From Cydia pomonella (lineage: Eukaryota > Arthropoda > Insecta > Lepidoptera > Tortricidae), in NCBI RefSeq assembly GCF_033807575.1, contig NW_026907804.1, positions 124,001 to 188,000 on the forward strand: a stretch of DNA of 64,000 bases, read 5' to 3'. The number at the start of each line of letters is the position of its first letter. The first letter of the stretch is position 1. The translations under genes and the position numbers were made by a program. A model generated the notes under the pieces. That model did not search any database and had not been told where the DNA came from. It saw only the letters and a program-made list of their open reading frames with translations. Below, one piece after another: positions 1-12,286 of the stretch.

Positions 1-148
1 TTAAATATACAAAACACTTAAAAGCTTGGCACCACGCGGAACCCTTTACTGAACGACTAAGGTCGTCTATACTCTAAACAGTAAACAAGATTCAACAAGT
101 AAAATAAATTAGTTCTTTCTTCGTCGTAATAATTGTGTTATTTTACAG

Positions 149-3100
149 AGGTTCTGAGGTTGTGGCCCCTGGTCGGTGCCGCAGATCGGCGCTCGGTTGC
201 GCGCTACGACTTTGGCCCAAGCCAGCCCGATGGAAATACTCACTTTGTTGTAAGTTCACTAACAACATTATCTAATAATAAAATTCATCTCGAGTAAGTA
301 ACTAAGCACCAACGTGGCAGATACAAGATGTACGTATATAGCAGCAATTGTTTCATAGTAGTTTGTGGTGACGTTTCCTAAGTATCTAGCTTATCAAGTC
401 AGTGCAGAGTTTAGCTTATTGTAGACAAACTCTAAAACCATTTAGGAGTATGACACAGGTTTACCACAAAAGACTACCCCGTACTTTTATAACATGTCAC
501 GTCTCGTACCATATAGCTAGCATAAGTACCGACACCACTACATTTCTTATGATAGCATTTCATAAAATAGAATTATCGCGCTTTAAAGCCAATAAAAACT
601 CAATGCACAGAGTCATAATCTCTCCTCTAACAGTTATTTATGACGATATAACGATCCTCTAAAAGAAGCATTAAGTTTAAATGTCATTCCAGGCAGAAGC
701 GGGCGTGCACATATGGCTACCAGTATATTCCCTGCATCGCGATGCACGCTACTGGGTCGACCCTCACCAGTGCGATCCGGAGCGCTTCTCCTCTACCAAC
801 AAGCACAAGATTCTACCCTACACATACATGCCGTTTGGTACTGGGCCTAGACACTGCATCGGTGAGTAAAGTATATGTGACTGCCGGCCGGTATACTGTT
901 ACATCGTGCCCACTACCGGGCACACCAACCCAGTGCGATCCGGAGCGCTTCTCGTCTGCCAATAAGCATAATATTCTGCCATATACATACATGCCGTTTG
1001 GTACTGGGCCTAGACACTGTATCGGTGAGTAAAGTATATATGACTGCCGCTATACTGTAACTAAACATCGTAAGCGCTACTGGTCAGACCCACACCAGTA
1101 TGATCCGGAGCCCTTCTTGTCTGCCAATAAGCAGAATATTGTGACATATACATACATGCCTTTTGTCACTGGGCCTAGACACTGCATCGGTGAGTAAAGT
1201 ATATGTGACTGTCGGTATGCTGTACATCGTGAGCGTTAATGGTCTGACCCACAGCAGTGCAATCCGGAGCGCTTTTCGTCTGCCAATAAGCAGAATATTC
1301 TGCCATACATACCTTTAGATATTCATAGCAGTGATTTACCAACTTGCTCAAACAATTCATTCAACTAAATAGAGTCGCAGCTTAATCAAGATCTCACTGA
1401 ACTAGGCCACAGAGTTAGTTTCGCACACGTTGAGCTCTCTATTAAGTTTATTGTAAATGTGTCTCTATCTTAAGATGAAGTTTGGATGTTAGCTGCAGCT
1501 GCATTACCTACTGTCGCGGCGTCGTTGTTGCCAGTATCTGTCAATTTCCTTGATAAAGTCAGTGAAGTTCGCAGCCGCATTATTGGCCCGATTATGACGT
1601 TCAATCTGTCTCTCATTTGGACAAAGAAATATAAAGATACAGCGGTAGGAACAACGACGCCCGAACAGTAATACAGCTGCAGTTGACATCCGAACGTCGC
1701 AGTAGTAAAACGTAATAACGGCAGCAGTACAGTTCAAGAGAAACAGTTTAAACATTCAATCAGTGAAGCATTTTATTTAGAATATTACAGTAGCATCCCC
1801 AGCCTCCGGCTGCATGCTGCATGCTGCTCCAGCCGCAATCAGAATGTAACCTTTAGACGTTTGCTTACACGTGCGAGAAACCTCGAAGTCGATTGCTATT
1901 TAAATATTAACACATATTAGAGATTTGTCGTAACTCACGGCGCCCGCCCCCGCACTTTGTCATAACTGAAGGATATAACTGAACTAAGTCTTCGTACGTT
2001 ATTACCAGATAGTTATCATTTAGAAGTTTAATTTTAGACTGAATCCTTATTCCGCTACGACGCCTATGATCAGATTCAGGCCTCAAATAATTAACATATG
2101 GGTTAACACATTATTACTGGTGTTATAATTTGAAACTTCGGTGCCGGAAAGATACAACATTCTTATGGTAGATGTCGCCATGCGCCTCCTTGCCTAAGGC
2201 GTATAAACGTGTAAACAAACAAGAAGGAATGGAGAGGTCATATATATGCTTGGGGTAAGCTCCGGTAGTTGGTTAAGAGCGATTGGACCGGTGTTTTAAA
2301 AGGTCGCAAGTTCAAATCTTGCCCGAAGCAGTGAAATTTTAATTTTTTTCCTTTATTTTAATAAATACCTACATGAATTGCTTCTTTACTTCTATACCTA
2401 AATTTAAAACACATAAGCACAGGTAAACAACATGCGGTCTTATCGCTAAAAGGCAACCTTTGGGTTGCGGAAATTAAAAAAAATACATTGTCAGTAACCG
2501 TCGCGCTGGTAGTGGTACTGGATAAAAATAATGGTACGAAAGTGTGATCAAGAAAACAATAAATGTGATAATTAAGGTCAGTAGGTAAATTGAAGAAAAT
2601 TTAAAGTTTGATAATCACTGCTGTTTTTTAAATAGGTAAAGATCTGATTGTTTCTGGTCCGATCTTTCCTGGAAGGGTCAAGATCGGATATCAGTCTACA
2701 GCAGTGCTAGGTCTGTTAACACAATTACAAAAACAAACACAGTTTCATCACAATACGCAAAATAAATTACAGAGCGAAGATCGAATAGAAGGAAGAATTC
2801 GCGAAATTTACCTTGCTCTCTGTGATTGCACATAGCACAAGCCCGACTCCCTGAGCGACGCGGGGACACTGACAGTCGAGGCGCAATGAAATGGCGTCTT
2901 ACAAAATGTTGCCAACATTAAAAAATAAAGCCAAATTAGGAGGGAAAATGAATGTCCTACGTTCTTCACCCGCATCTGGTATTTACCCAACATACCTTAA
3001 TCGTTGAACCGCCGCATTTCAAAATGGCCCTTATTTTGATATCGGCTAGCCGTAATGTAATACGGCGGGTTATACAATACGACTGCGATACTTATATATA

Positions 3101-4365
3101 AATCCCCTCGTCAATGTAATTTCATTAAATTTGCTATCTAGTGGCAAACATCAAAGTAGTTATCTTTTACTTGTGACGCACAAGTGTGAGCAATGTAAAA
3201 TACTATATTTCTAAAAAAAATTGCCTACTACGTAATAAAAGAAAATGTGATTATTAAATTATAATACGAAAGGTGGTCAAATCGCAAAATGCTGTCGTTT
3301 TATTTAAAATAATGAAATAATTAGACCAGTTCCGAAAGTACCGGGAAATCCCGGTTCTTTAAAACAGTACCGGTTCTGCAATCCCTAATAAGGATGTTAT
3401 GCCCATCACTATTCCTTCTGTGTACGTATATTTAGAAACTGTCTCCGCCTCCAATTCGTGCGATAAGGACAACTGCAGCTCGGACCGAAATTCACTCGCA
3501 AAAAACTCAAAAATCGAGGTTTCGTTCTCGACTGTTTCCTCCTCCAAAACGCAACTAATCATTATGAAATTTTGGAAATTGCAAGAGGAAGAAATAATCT
3601 ATGCCGCTATGTTTTGATTTTTTGGATATTATTTGTCATATTTGTATACTGTGCCTTTTTTTACAGCCAATTCAATTTAGCCGTTTTTGCGATTTTCGAG
3701 GCGCTGTATCTTTCTTCAAAATAAAACAATCCAAAAAAGCAAAACATAGCGGCACAGATATTGATGATATTGATCTTATTTGAAAAAATCACTGCTCTAG
3801 GTTAAAAATCCAGGGAGGAATCAGTCGAGAGCGTTTGTATGGAAAAATCGCAACTAGGAATTCCTCTTAAACTACGTCCAAATAGAGGTATGGTATGGGC
3901 ACTGTGAATGTCATATCGCTTTGTGTGGTAGGGCACAGCACAGCGGATGTCATTCCCGATCTAGAGCAAAGCCCAACTGGGGAAGTACCTCCACCTTATA
4001 GAAAACCGCAGCCAAATAACACTAGATCCTACTCATAGTTTTGTGTTCCTGCCGGTGCGTAAGGTTTCCAGAGCTCAATGAGGGTGTGGAGACTGTGGAG
4101 TGTTAATAGGGTTGGTAACGCGAATGTCACTCTGGAATTGCAGGCGTTCATAGGCGTTCATAGTATAAAAAAATATATTGACGATACATCTGATATTTCA
4201 GGGTCCCGTTTCGCGACAACAGCAGCAAAAGTGTTCCTGTCGCAGTTCCTCCGGCACTACAGCGTCAGCGGCGGCTCGTCACGAAAACTTGACCCCAGGG
4301 CCTTCATTCTGCGACCCAAAGACGGCTTCACTCTCACTGTTACTCCGAGGAACAACAACATATGA
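149..4365 (+). CDS. Cytochrome P450, 3' part (last three exons)
   Basis: Heme-thiolate monooxygenase, expected to be anchored in the ER membrane; the upstream exons lie off the window. Exons: 149-249 (acceptor ttttacag, donor GTAAGT), 693-861 (donor GTGAGT) and 4202-4365. With one base borrowed from the previous exon, the first opens with E-V-L-R-L-W-P, the K-helix ExxR motif. The second holds a PERF-type motif (DPERFSS) and the heme loop FGTGPRHCIG with its cysteine ligand. The third begins SRFATTAAK and ends LTVTPRNNNI plus a TGA stop, as a P450 C-terminus should. Phases match: 249 closes a codon, 861 leaves one base, and 4202 supplies the other two. The style resembles insect clan 3 (CYP6/CYP9-like), but I cannot name the subfamily. 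The intron between the last two exons (862-4201) is 3.3 kb and contains extra exon-tail copies and a LINE-type repeat. It could be a live gene or a young pseudogene. Confidence 0.8.
862..1311 (+). repeat. Tandem copies of P450 heme-exon tail plus donor
   Basis: Three further copies of the 3' part of exon 693-861 follow it, with period about 163-165 bp. Copy 2 ends at 1024 and copy 3 at 1189, each followed by the same GTGAGTAAAGTATAT intron start; copy 4 breaks off near 1311. Each carries CDPERFSS-like and PFGTGPRHCIG-like coding. Decay increases downstream: copy 3 reads PFVTGPRHC and PEPFLS, and copy 4 has lost the heme loop. None has its own acceptor plus upstream exon half, so these are exon-tail duplicates rather than extra genes. 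Confidence 0.8.
1312..2240. other. Intronic DNA without recognised features
   Basis: This stretch is inside the long P450 intron. Short open frames near 1486-1755 on both strands resemble no family I know. A short direct repeat (ctgcatgctgcatgctgctcc) lies near 1810. Confidence 0.4.
2250..2340 (+). repeat. tRNA-derived SINE head (degenerate)
   Basis: The segment reads like a decayed tRNA: an A-box-like ggtagttggttaagagc near 2264-2280 and a B-box-like aagttcaaatcttgcc near 2308-2323, followed by T-rich DNA. The acceptor ends do not pair well and the B box departs from the GGTTCRANNCC consensus. I read it as a SINE head or tRNA relic, not a working tRNA gene. Confidence 0.4.
3868..4160 (+). 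repeat. LINE-type 3' region, copy 1
   Basis: This matches 60100-60455 over about 250 bases, including tttgtgtggtagggcacagc, gcccaactggggaagtacct and aaaaccgcagccaaataaca. The copy ends within the tail (near 4106-4155, caacgcg/ggagttgcaggcgt-like sequence) and lacks the final ggcgggccgtatgc and A-rich end. It is inserted in the P450 intron just before the last exon. Confidence 0.65.
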
Positions 4366-4432
4366 TTATTATTATAGTTAACACATGATTATTATTGCAT
4401 CCTTTATCAAAACTCACGTACACTTGACTCTA

Positions 4433-4545
4433 AGAGGGCCTTCATTAGTGATTATATTCTCTTTGGCCTTCATCTGCGACCCAAACCCGGGTACACTCTC
4501 ACTGTTTGTCCTAAAAACAACAATATATTCTTATAGTTTTCCTTA
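4433..4545 (+). repeat. Partial copy of P450 terminal exon end
   Basis: About 100 bases after the stop, the sequence again runs ttcatctgcgacccaaac, actctcactgtt, aacaacaatata, mirroring the end of exon 4202-4365. A one-base deletion in the copy (ATT to AT before CTGCGACCC) breaks the frame. A smaller scrap, agggccttcatt, sits at about 4436. Confidence 0.6.
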
Positions 4546-5880
4546 ACGATAATCATTCGATGCAACTTTTATATGGCATCAATTGGCTATTTAAATTTAC
4601 AAATAATGCTTTCGGAAACCATAAAATAATGCTGCAGAAAAACAAATAAAACTAACAATGGAACGAACACCGGGGGGGGTGAGGCCTTGAAAAGAGTCAC
4701 GACTATTGTGGCCACAAAATGCTGCCTCGCCGGCGCCGCGCGGGACCCTATTTGAATTTGACGACGAAAATATACATATGTAAATAAATTAACAGTTAGC
4801 TTCGCAGATGGCCGATTTAAGTTTTAGATGCGTTAGTGGGACATATTATAAGATAATTAAAAATAACTAATGATGCCTAGATTACGTAACAACGCTCTGA
4901 GCAGGAGCAATTCTGTTTCATATTACCTTGTATGTCTGTCTGTCCAATGGTCAATCTCATACCCGGATTTAAAAGTGCTTTATTGCTGAGGATTACTCGA
5001 TAATTCAAAAACATCTACAAGTCAAAGTTTTGATCAAAAGTAGGTCATTTTGTGCAAAACGTTTCTGCCTGCTGTCCATAGGTATTTGTTTTGATTAAAT
5101 TTCCAAATTTGAAAATGATAGGCTCGGTTAAAAACAGTTTTTTACCTACTCTTAGAGCATAAAGTGCTTTAGTTTTATTATTAAGTAAAACGGGACTTAA
5201 TCGAGTCATGAAATATCAAATATAAAATCATTTATTTGCTAGAATCATGAAGGTATACATAAAGCTTATTATCTAGGTCCGTGGCTAGAATACAGTCAAG
5301 TGGATGTTGTCAAATACATTTCAAGGAACATGTATTCAGCCAGCTAATGGGCATGCAAATCTTATATTCATAAATAAATTAATCTAATTTATACTACATT
5401 ATAACTACTAAATTTAATAAATATGGTCAAAACATAAAGCATTTTATACTAAAAATTCCGATAAATGTTTCCTAAATACAGGCAGTGAGAATAATATGTA
5501 TGTAATTATCGTGAAATTTTAAACACAAGAACAAGTTTTATAAAATAGAGCTCAGATTGCTCAGAATAACAGGCTTAAACTATTAAGTAAAAGCATTAAA
5601 AGCATGTAGCAAGCGAGGCATGAAAAAGAAGTTGAGAGAAGCAATCTTCGTACTTATATTCCCGTACGCTCCGCTCCACTACTCGCAACTAGAATACGAG
5701 TATCTATTAAAGTATTAGAACCCGCTCTGCTAGCTAAATTCTTAGTACTGAAAGTTAATGTAGCAAACTGAACTTAAGAATTACTTCAGACTGAGTGCTG
5801 GAAACTAACCGGGGTTTCGACGCAAATTATAGGGAATGATCGGAGAAACTAATTAAATTAAATAATCTTTTTTTATTATA
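4546..5880. other. Gene-free AT-rich DNA
   Basis: No coding frame, RNA gene or recognised repeat was found. There is an isolated GC-rich patch at 4720-4745. Confidence 0.4.
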
Positions 5881-5889
5881 CAGGGAATC

Positions 5890-6010
5890 TTCTTATTATT
5901 TATTTATTTAATCTTTATTGCACAATACATGAAGGTAAAAATGGCGGACTTAATGCCTTAAAGGCATTCTCTACCAGTCAACCAATGGGTTAAACCAGAA
6001 AGATTAAGTA
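5890..6010 (-). repeat. Retroelement tail (TTGTGCAATAAAG family)
   Basis: Read on the minus strand this ends in tattgtgcaataaagattaa followed by an A/T-rich tail. The same tail occurs on the plus strand at about 51880-51935 and 63088-63140 (ccgccatttgtacttttttg then attgtgcaataaag). Three dispersed copies with a common A-rich end indicate a retroposed family. Confidence 0.5.
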
Positions 6011-6404
6011 GGTGCAGTGTCTTTTAAAGTAAATGAATTTGTAACCGAGACTATATATGAATATAAAAAATACATTGATAAACTGACACATATACTTAAT
6101 ACAAATATACAAACATATATTAATACATACATAATTTATAGCAAGTGTGAATCATTGAGTTGATGAAGAAGCAAATTTGTCAAGGAAATACTTGCGAATT
6201 ACTTCTTCCTCGCGTTGTCCCGGCATTTTGAAAGTTGCTTAGCAAATAAGACATTATTTAATCTCATTTTTTTTGCTGGACAGCTTTCGCCAATAGGGTA
6301 CACTCTCATTATTTTACTGTATCTAACTAATTCCACAAACAGGCCACATGCTACTGATGCTACGCTGCCCTATAGAAATATGGAGAAAACAGGATACTCT
6401 ATGG

Positions 6405-6537
6405 TACCCTAGAGGCTGTACTAGAAAGCAAGCGCATCCAATTACAAGATGGAAAGATGACATTCGTCTGAGTCTGGGGCCATACTGGATCAGGGTTGCT
6501 GCAGACAGAGCCCAATGGAGACAGTTGGAGGAGGCCT
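6405..6537 (+). pseudogene. RTE-like LINE C-terminal fragment
   Basis: The frame reads RWKDDIRLSLGPYW then RVAADRAQWRQLEEAY. This is the RW-x-DD-I ... W-x-x-x-A-x-DR-x-x-W-x-x-LEEA signature found at the C-terminus of RTE-type non-LTR polyproteins. It is cut off where the minus-strand LINE tail at 6538 begins. Confidence 0.55.
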
Positions 6538-6660
6538 ATTTTTTTATACTACGTCGGTGGCAAACAAGCATACGGCCCGCCTGATGGTAAGCAGTATCAG
6601 TAGCCTATGTACGCCTATGCCTTACGGCACACCGAACTGAGGGATATACTATAGAAAAAA
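6538..6660 (-). repeat. LINE 3' tail (GGCGGGCCGTATGC family)
   Basis: On the minus strand this carries the 3' end seen at 34900-34990: cttaccatcaggcgggccgt then gtttgccaccgacgtagtat and an A run. Other copies are at 45193-45275 (minus) and 60350-60455 (plus). Confidence 0.65.
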
Positions 6661-7120
6661 AACTCATTTAAAAAGTATATAGTTCGGAATAAATGGCTTT
6701 ATTATTATATATATGTTTTAATGTTTATTCGGGCACAAACGGTACATATTTCTTATCATTACTATATATACATAATTCATAAACCAATACAGTTGCCACC
6801 ACTTAATAATCTATTAAAGAAACACAAAATACGGTATAACCAAACTTTGAATTAACAACGTAAGTCTAATTAGGACAAAGATATCTATTTTTCTATATGT
6901 ATCATAAGGGGAACGAGAATTGAACATGAAATTATCTATTATATAAGAAATTATAATTTAAATGAAATTATCTACAAAATTTTGTGCTAAAAGGTATAAA
7001 GACGAGCCTTTATAAAGTATATTTTAATCGAAAACTTCGAGGCCGATTGAAATTTAAGAATTTGTTATAGATTCGAACTGATGTTGATACGACCGTGACG
7101 ATCGCTCACCCTGATTGCTG

Positions 7121-7622
7121 AATGCCAAATAAAGTGAAAGTGATGCGTGAATGCGCTCCGATTACCACGACGATCGTCTAACGTCGAACTCATAATAAAT
7201 AAAGTGAAAGTTATGCGTGGATGTGCGCCGATCACCACGAAGATCGTCTAACGTCAAATCCATAATAAATAAAGTGAAAGTTATGCGTGGATGCGCGCTG
7301 ATCACCACGACGATCGTCTAACGTCCAACCCATAATAAATACAGTGAAAGTTATGCGTGGATGCGCGCCGATCACCATGACGATCGTCTAACGTCAAACC
7401 CATAATAATTAAAGTGAAAGTTATGCGTGGATGCGCGCCGATCACCACGACGATCGTCTAACGTCCAACCCATAATAAATACAGTGAAAGTTATGCGTGG
7501 ATGCGCGCCGATCACCATGACGATCGTCTAACGTCAAACCCATAATAATTAAAGTGAAAGTTATGCGTGGATGCATGCCGATCACCATCACGACGATCGT
7601 CTAACGTCAAAACCATAATAAA
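7121..7622. repeat. 70-bp tandem repeat, about 7 copies
   Basis: The unit contains aataaagtgaaagttatgcg, tggatgcgcgccgatcacca and acgatcgtctaacgtc. Copies are 69-73 bp long and differ by a few substitutions; the first (7121-7190) is the most divergent and the last has a small insertion. Units alternate aataaatacag / aataattaaag variants, suggesting a two-unit higher-order pattern in the middle of the array. Confidence 0.85.
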
Positions 7623-8059
7623 TCATTAAATTACAATCGACTTCCAAATACTTTAATCAAAAACCTCGGGTAAATCGACATTTTCATAATGAACCCGAGG
7701 TATAAAGGGCGCATTAAACTTGTTGACAGCTCAAGTTCAAAAATTAATTAGTTATTTTATGAGTTAGTTTACGAGTCCAACTTAGTTTAGAATGTTAAAT
7801 AACTGCCTCGAGGGGACCATCAATTCTATTAGCAACAACATTACGGGTAAGTACTTGCTATGTTTTAAGTATCTTACTTTTTATTTACTTTCATTCGTTA
7901 TTTAATCTAGATTGTGATAACACATTTTTTATGAGAGAAATCTAAATAAACTCATACCTATCTGATGAAAAAAGAAATATCTGAAAGTAGGCATGTGCCC
8001 AACGGTGGGACGTGTAACATACGCGTTTTCCCTACCTGTCTACGTAGATTTATTTTATT

Positions 8060-8160
8060 TCATTGTTAGCCTTCTTCAGTGTCCCACTACTGGGCTAAGG
8101 CCTCTCCTCGTTTTCCCCACTCGACCCTGTTGTTGGTATTTTCCCACCAAATTGGATAGA
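8060..8160 (+). repeat. RTE-type LINE scrap (CCCACTACTGGGC)
   Basis: The string cttcttcagtgtcccactac followed by tgggctaaggcctctcctcg matches a motif repeated at 48330-48390 and 59425-59465 (cccactgctgggcacaggcc), with a weaker match at 18728-18760. This is typical of a dispersed LINE segment. Confidence 0.45.
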
Positions 8161-8975
8161 ATGCGTCTAAGTGTTTACGTAGATAATGAAAAAAATTGCT
8201 AAGGACCTCATGCGCAAAGAGCCTATGATTATGAACATCATACATATTATCATCTTAATACCTTTACTTCTGAGCACATTCCTTCTTTTCATTGAAGATA
8301 TTTTAGAATGCTATTGCTAGACCAATGCTGATTGCTTGGGGATACCTTGAATTGTATCGCAAGGTAACTTCACCGAAAAGCACAAAATTAACAATCCTTA
8401 TCCCGTTTTATTCTACCAATGCTGCTATCTACAGAGTTCTCCGTCGCGCAAAAACGATGATCCACAAACAATGCCCGGGAAGCTCGCCCGCGACTCCGGG
8501 GTTGTTGGTTGCACAGGCAGGGCGCGTGCGGGTCAGGCCAACGTTGACCTCCTGAACCAATGTTACATGACCTGGAGGCCTGGGCAAGATGACAAACATT
8601 CATAGAAAAAAATATATAAATATTCACCGTGACTTTTCATTATTCCGGTATAAAAGGTTTCCTCAAAGGAAGAGATCCCATATTGGGATAACTTTTGCCT
8701 TTGTTGTATTTAATTCCCTTTGAAAGTGTATTTCTCGTATTTGTCTTTCTATGTACAATAAAGAATATACATACATACATATTTTTTATACGAAGGCCGG
8801 GAAAGAGCGAATTGTCGACCGAGCGTAGTGGGCCATTTTATGAATACACGGCCATTAATTTCTACCACGGCCGAGTTATGTTTAAAGTCGACTGCTTTTC
8901 TCAAAAATGCGTGGATATAAAACTTAAAACACACGGTGATCACGCTCACTACTGCGCTGGTCTAGCCGGCCTAGC

Positions 8976-9218
8976 GGCCCGATTCGAAGAATGAAATACG
9001 ATAACAATAAGTTCTCATTTAGATATCGTTTGTATGTCGTATAATTGACAGAAGCAGCTCGATTCGGGTAACCAATGTCACTTTAACGTTAGAAATATAG
9101 TAGATAGATCTTATTGGGATCACAGCGGAATTGAAATAAACGTCAATTTTGACATGTCGTTTAGTTATCGATCTTTCCAAGATCTTAAACGTGTCTTAAT
9201 TATTCTTCGAAACGGGCC
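8976..9218. mobile_element. MITE copy, inverted partner at 63512
   Basis: The element starts ggcccgattcgaagaatga and ends attcttcgaaacgggcc, which are inverted termini. An inverted copy lies at 63512-63769, sharing the cgtcaattttgacatgtcg, agttatcgatctttccaaga and cgtttgtatgtcgtataatt blocks. No transposase frame is present. Confidence 0.65.
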
Positions 9219-10006
9219 GTATAAGGCTACACTACTTCATTACAGACGCGCCATGTGTAAGCGCGCGCAGCCCACACCCTTATTATGACGAACGTACTCG
9301 TAATAACAACATTTTCAGGCAAATAATAAATGTAATTTACCTAAATTTTCGTATCTCCAGAACTCGGTAAGCGTTTGGAGTGTGTTTGGGGCGACAATGC
9401 GCTCGTTATCCCATTATAACGACATATAATGAGCCGGGCACTTTAATTACGTGCGGACTGCTCTGTTATCTGGGGCCGACGGGAATTAGTGCGCAACATA
9501 ACTATACATTTCTGACAGAATAGATTTTTATGATGGCTTATATTTTATAGTATAATTTTAGTATTAAGATATCCTAGTGAAAAGTGTTTTATTTTTTTTA
9601 CTATTTTGTTTTTTTTTTATGTAACTGAATCAAGCCACATTTAAAAAGGTTTGTTTAAAGATTTTAGAGATAAGTAAGTTTGTAAGTAAGTAAATCTTAA
9701 CTATAACAAAAATGGTTTGTTTGTTGTACAAGTACCTGCCATTACCGGATGCTCATTTTTGGCGATTTATTGAATGTATTACGCGTTTTTATTAAGAGCT
9801 CAAACAATCTGCCATTTTGACATTGACAGTTGTTTTTGATGCAGCGCTAGATTTGCCGCCGTTTCTCTCTGAATATTGTGATGTTTTCTATTTTGGCATG
9901 GTAGATGCAATTTATTTTTATATTTAAATGCCACAGGTCACTCGGTTTAATATATATATATTATCTAAGTTCAAAAAAGGCTTATTTCGCAACTATATCA
10001 AGTATA
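9219..10006. other. Upstream region of dNK
   Basis: Mostly AT-rich with a long T tract near 9590-9620. The 150 bases before the start codon contain gccgccgtttctctctgaat and atatatatat runs, but no TATA box or initiator can be picked with confidence. Confidence 0.3.
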
Positions 10007-12029
10007 ATGTCTCAAATGAAATCAGTAGGCTCCGCTGCCCGTTTGGCGGGCTCTCGGCCCTTTAGAGTGTCCATCGAAGGCAACATTGGCTCCGGGAAGT
10101 CGACTTGTATCAAGTTCTTTCAGAAATACCGCAACGTTGAGGCACATCCGGTGAGTTATTGAGATACTTAATTTTGTTAACCATTAAGATCCAACATAAT
10201 ATCTGTATGACTTATTAGTGCTTAAAAGCGAAATGTTGCTTACATATTAATCTAAAAGCTTCTAGGTCCCACAGTAAGTATCTACCATTACAAATTGCAA
10301 CACCTATTCTAATAATAAAGCCATCAGAACATGTAAATTTCATTTGAATATTTTGTAATTATAATATATCTGTGCAACTCTCTCTCTGCAGCAAGCAGTC
10401 TCCATTAGCCTCTGCCTGCAGAAACCCTCATCCAGGCCCCATACAAGCTAATATATATCTGAAGGGTGAACCTAACCTGTATCCAAAGCACTCATTTTGA
10501 CTAAAAGTTGTAGGGAGGACTAATGTCAACCTTATAAAACAGTGGTTTGAAAACTAACACACATTTGATCTGCAGGAACCCTTAGATGAGTGGAGGAATG
10601 TTGGTGGCCACAATCTGCTGGGACTGTTGTATGGGAATGTGCACAAGTGGACCTTCCCGTTCCAGCACTATGTGCATCTGAGCCGCCTCAAGATACAGAT
10701 CAGTCCACCCTCGCACCCGGGAATCACTGTCAAGATGTTTGAGAGGTAAAATTCTTTGGTGCGGATTGTAGTAAGACACTTTTTAGGGCACATTTCATGA
10801 TGTATTCCTATTTGCCAACCCACAAATGGGAATGATTTATATGCAGCGACTCTTCCCACTTGTACCTAGCATACAGGGAATACATCAATTTCATGTATAG
10901 ACCCATTTAAGACTAATTTATTTACTTACTATGCCTCTTAAAATTGATATTAATAGAGTCCCTAAAACCTGCAGTTTATAAAAGTAAGGGTTTGACAAAC
11001 TTGAGTGCCATAGGGTTAAACCGAGTGCCCACTTTCTTCCTTTTCATTAACTAATAATTTAGCATGAGCTTCCTGCTTCCTTTCTGCCTGCTGAATGGTA
11101 TGACCCTTCACTCCTGGTCCCTATTCATGTACCAGACTGTGTGGTCATCAGCTCTTCTACTTTTATTCTGTGAGGCAAAATGTCGTAATTTAACTATATT
11201 TGATGCAGGTCAGTACAGAACAGCCGGCACTGCTTCGTAGAGAATGCCAAGAAGCAGAACTACCTGGAGGATGCAGAGTACCAAGTTCTGATGACCTGGT
11301 TTGATTACTCCGAGAAGAATCTCGACATCAGCCTGGATCTTATAGGTGAGTTTGAAACCCAAACATTAGGTTAGTTACACATCCAAAATTTTATGTTTTC
11401 TAGGTGATCCAACTAGACACTATTATCTGTAGTTCTTAAGGGGTCATTTAGATGGTGCATGAACTTGCATGAGATTTCAGTTACATCGTGGCCTATTCAA
11501 TTTACATCAAATTTGGCTGATCAATGAAATTAAATGAAACAACATCGTAATTTCAAACACTTCAGAAAGATGGGATTCCCTATTTCATGGATTTGGGTGA
11601 TTTTGATTTACGTAAATATGCTTTAGGGTTTTCTACAACAAATTATGTTGCAGTGTATCTGCGGAGCACCCCTCAAGTGGTGCACGAGCGCGTGCGGCGC
11701 CGCGCGCGCGCCGAGGAGGCCGCCGTGCCGCTCGAGTACCTGCAGGAAGTGAGTTGCATTACACGCTTTAGATGAAACTAATCCACTATTATCTATCTCT
11801 GTCGCACGCGCATATCTATATTACTATCCCGCTCGCACTGTGCAGTTATGTCCTCACTGTAAAGATTGTAACTGACGTGCAGGTGCACGACTCGTACGAG
11901 AGCTGGCTGAGCTCGGGCTCCGTGGGCTGCGAGGTGCTCGCCGTCGACGCGGACCGCGGCCTGGACCTCGTGGTGGAGGACCTGGAGAGGTATTCCTACA
12001 AGATCCTCGGCGGGAACCACACCAACTGA
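10007..12029 (+). CDS. dNK: Deoxynucleoside kinase (insect dNK), complete
   Basis: Phosphorylates deoxynucleosides to monophosphates using ATP (nucleotide salvage). Five exons: 10007-10150, 10576-10745, 11209-11345, 11654-11748 and 11883-12029; all introns are GT-AG and the phases agree, giving 230 residues. The P-loop is IEGNIGSGKST (about residues 23-33). Exon 2 gives EPLDEW then FPFQHYVHLSRL, and the E-R-S region is completed across the exon 2/3 junction (MFER-SVQNSRHCFVENAKK). Exon 4 carries VYLRSTPQVVHERV and the arginine-rich LID segment RRRARAEEAAVPLEYLQE. The order and spacing match the insect multisubstrate dNK family (about 230-250 residues). I chose ATG 10007 because the in-frame codons back to 9905 encode an AT-rich non-homologous stretch. 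The tail after the LID is short (VHDSYESWL to GGNHTN). This is the only gene in the window with no exon-tail duplication. Confidence 0.92.
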
Positions 12030-12286
12030 CGCCAGGGGCCTTGGCTTCCAAGTGCTGTCCACATCAGCTGACACCAAAAACCTCATATGCCGATATGTGA
12101 TGTTTACACAACCTCTAGCTAAATAATCATTCATATTTGTACTAAATGTCCGTCGATTGTATTAGATGTGTAAAGTGTCCCTAAGTTTGACAGCTGATGA
12201 TGGCAAAGATGGCGCAATATTTATAATTTGTCGTACCTAACTAAATTGTCAACCATTAACCAAAGTCACCGAATAATGTAAGGGGC

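Noticed and set aside
681..1311. Four tandem P450 genes
   Set aside because: Only exon tails are repeated; upstream coding and acceptors are absent for copies 2-4 and a single last exon follows.
2250..2340. Functional tRNA gene
   Set aside because: The acceptor stem does not pair and the B box is off consensus; better explained as a SINE head.
9905..10006. Upstream in-frame ATG for dNK
   Set aside because: The extra 34 residues are encoded by AT-rich intron-like DNA and do not resemble a targeting sequence or the family.
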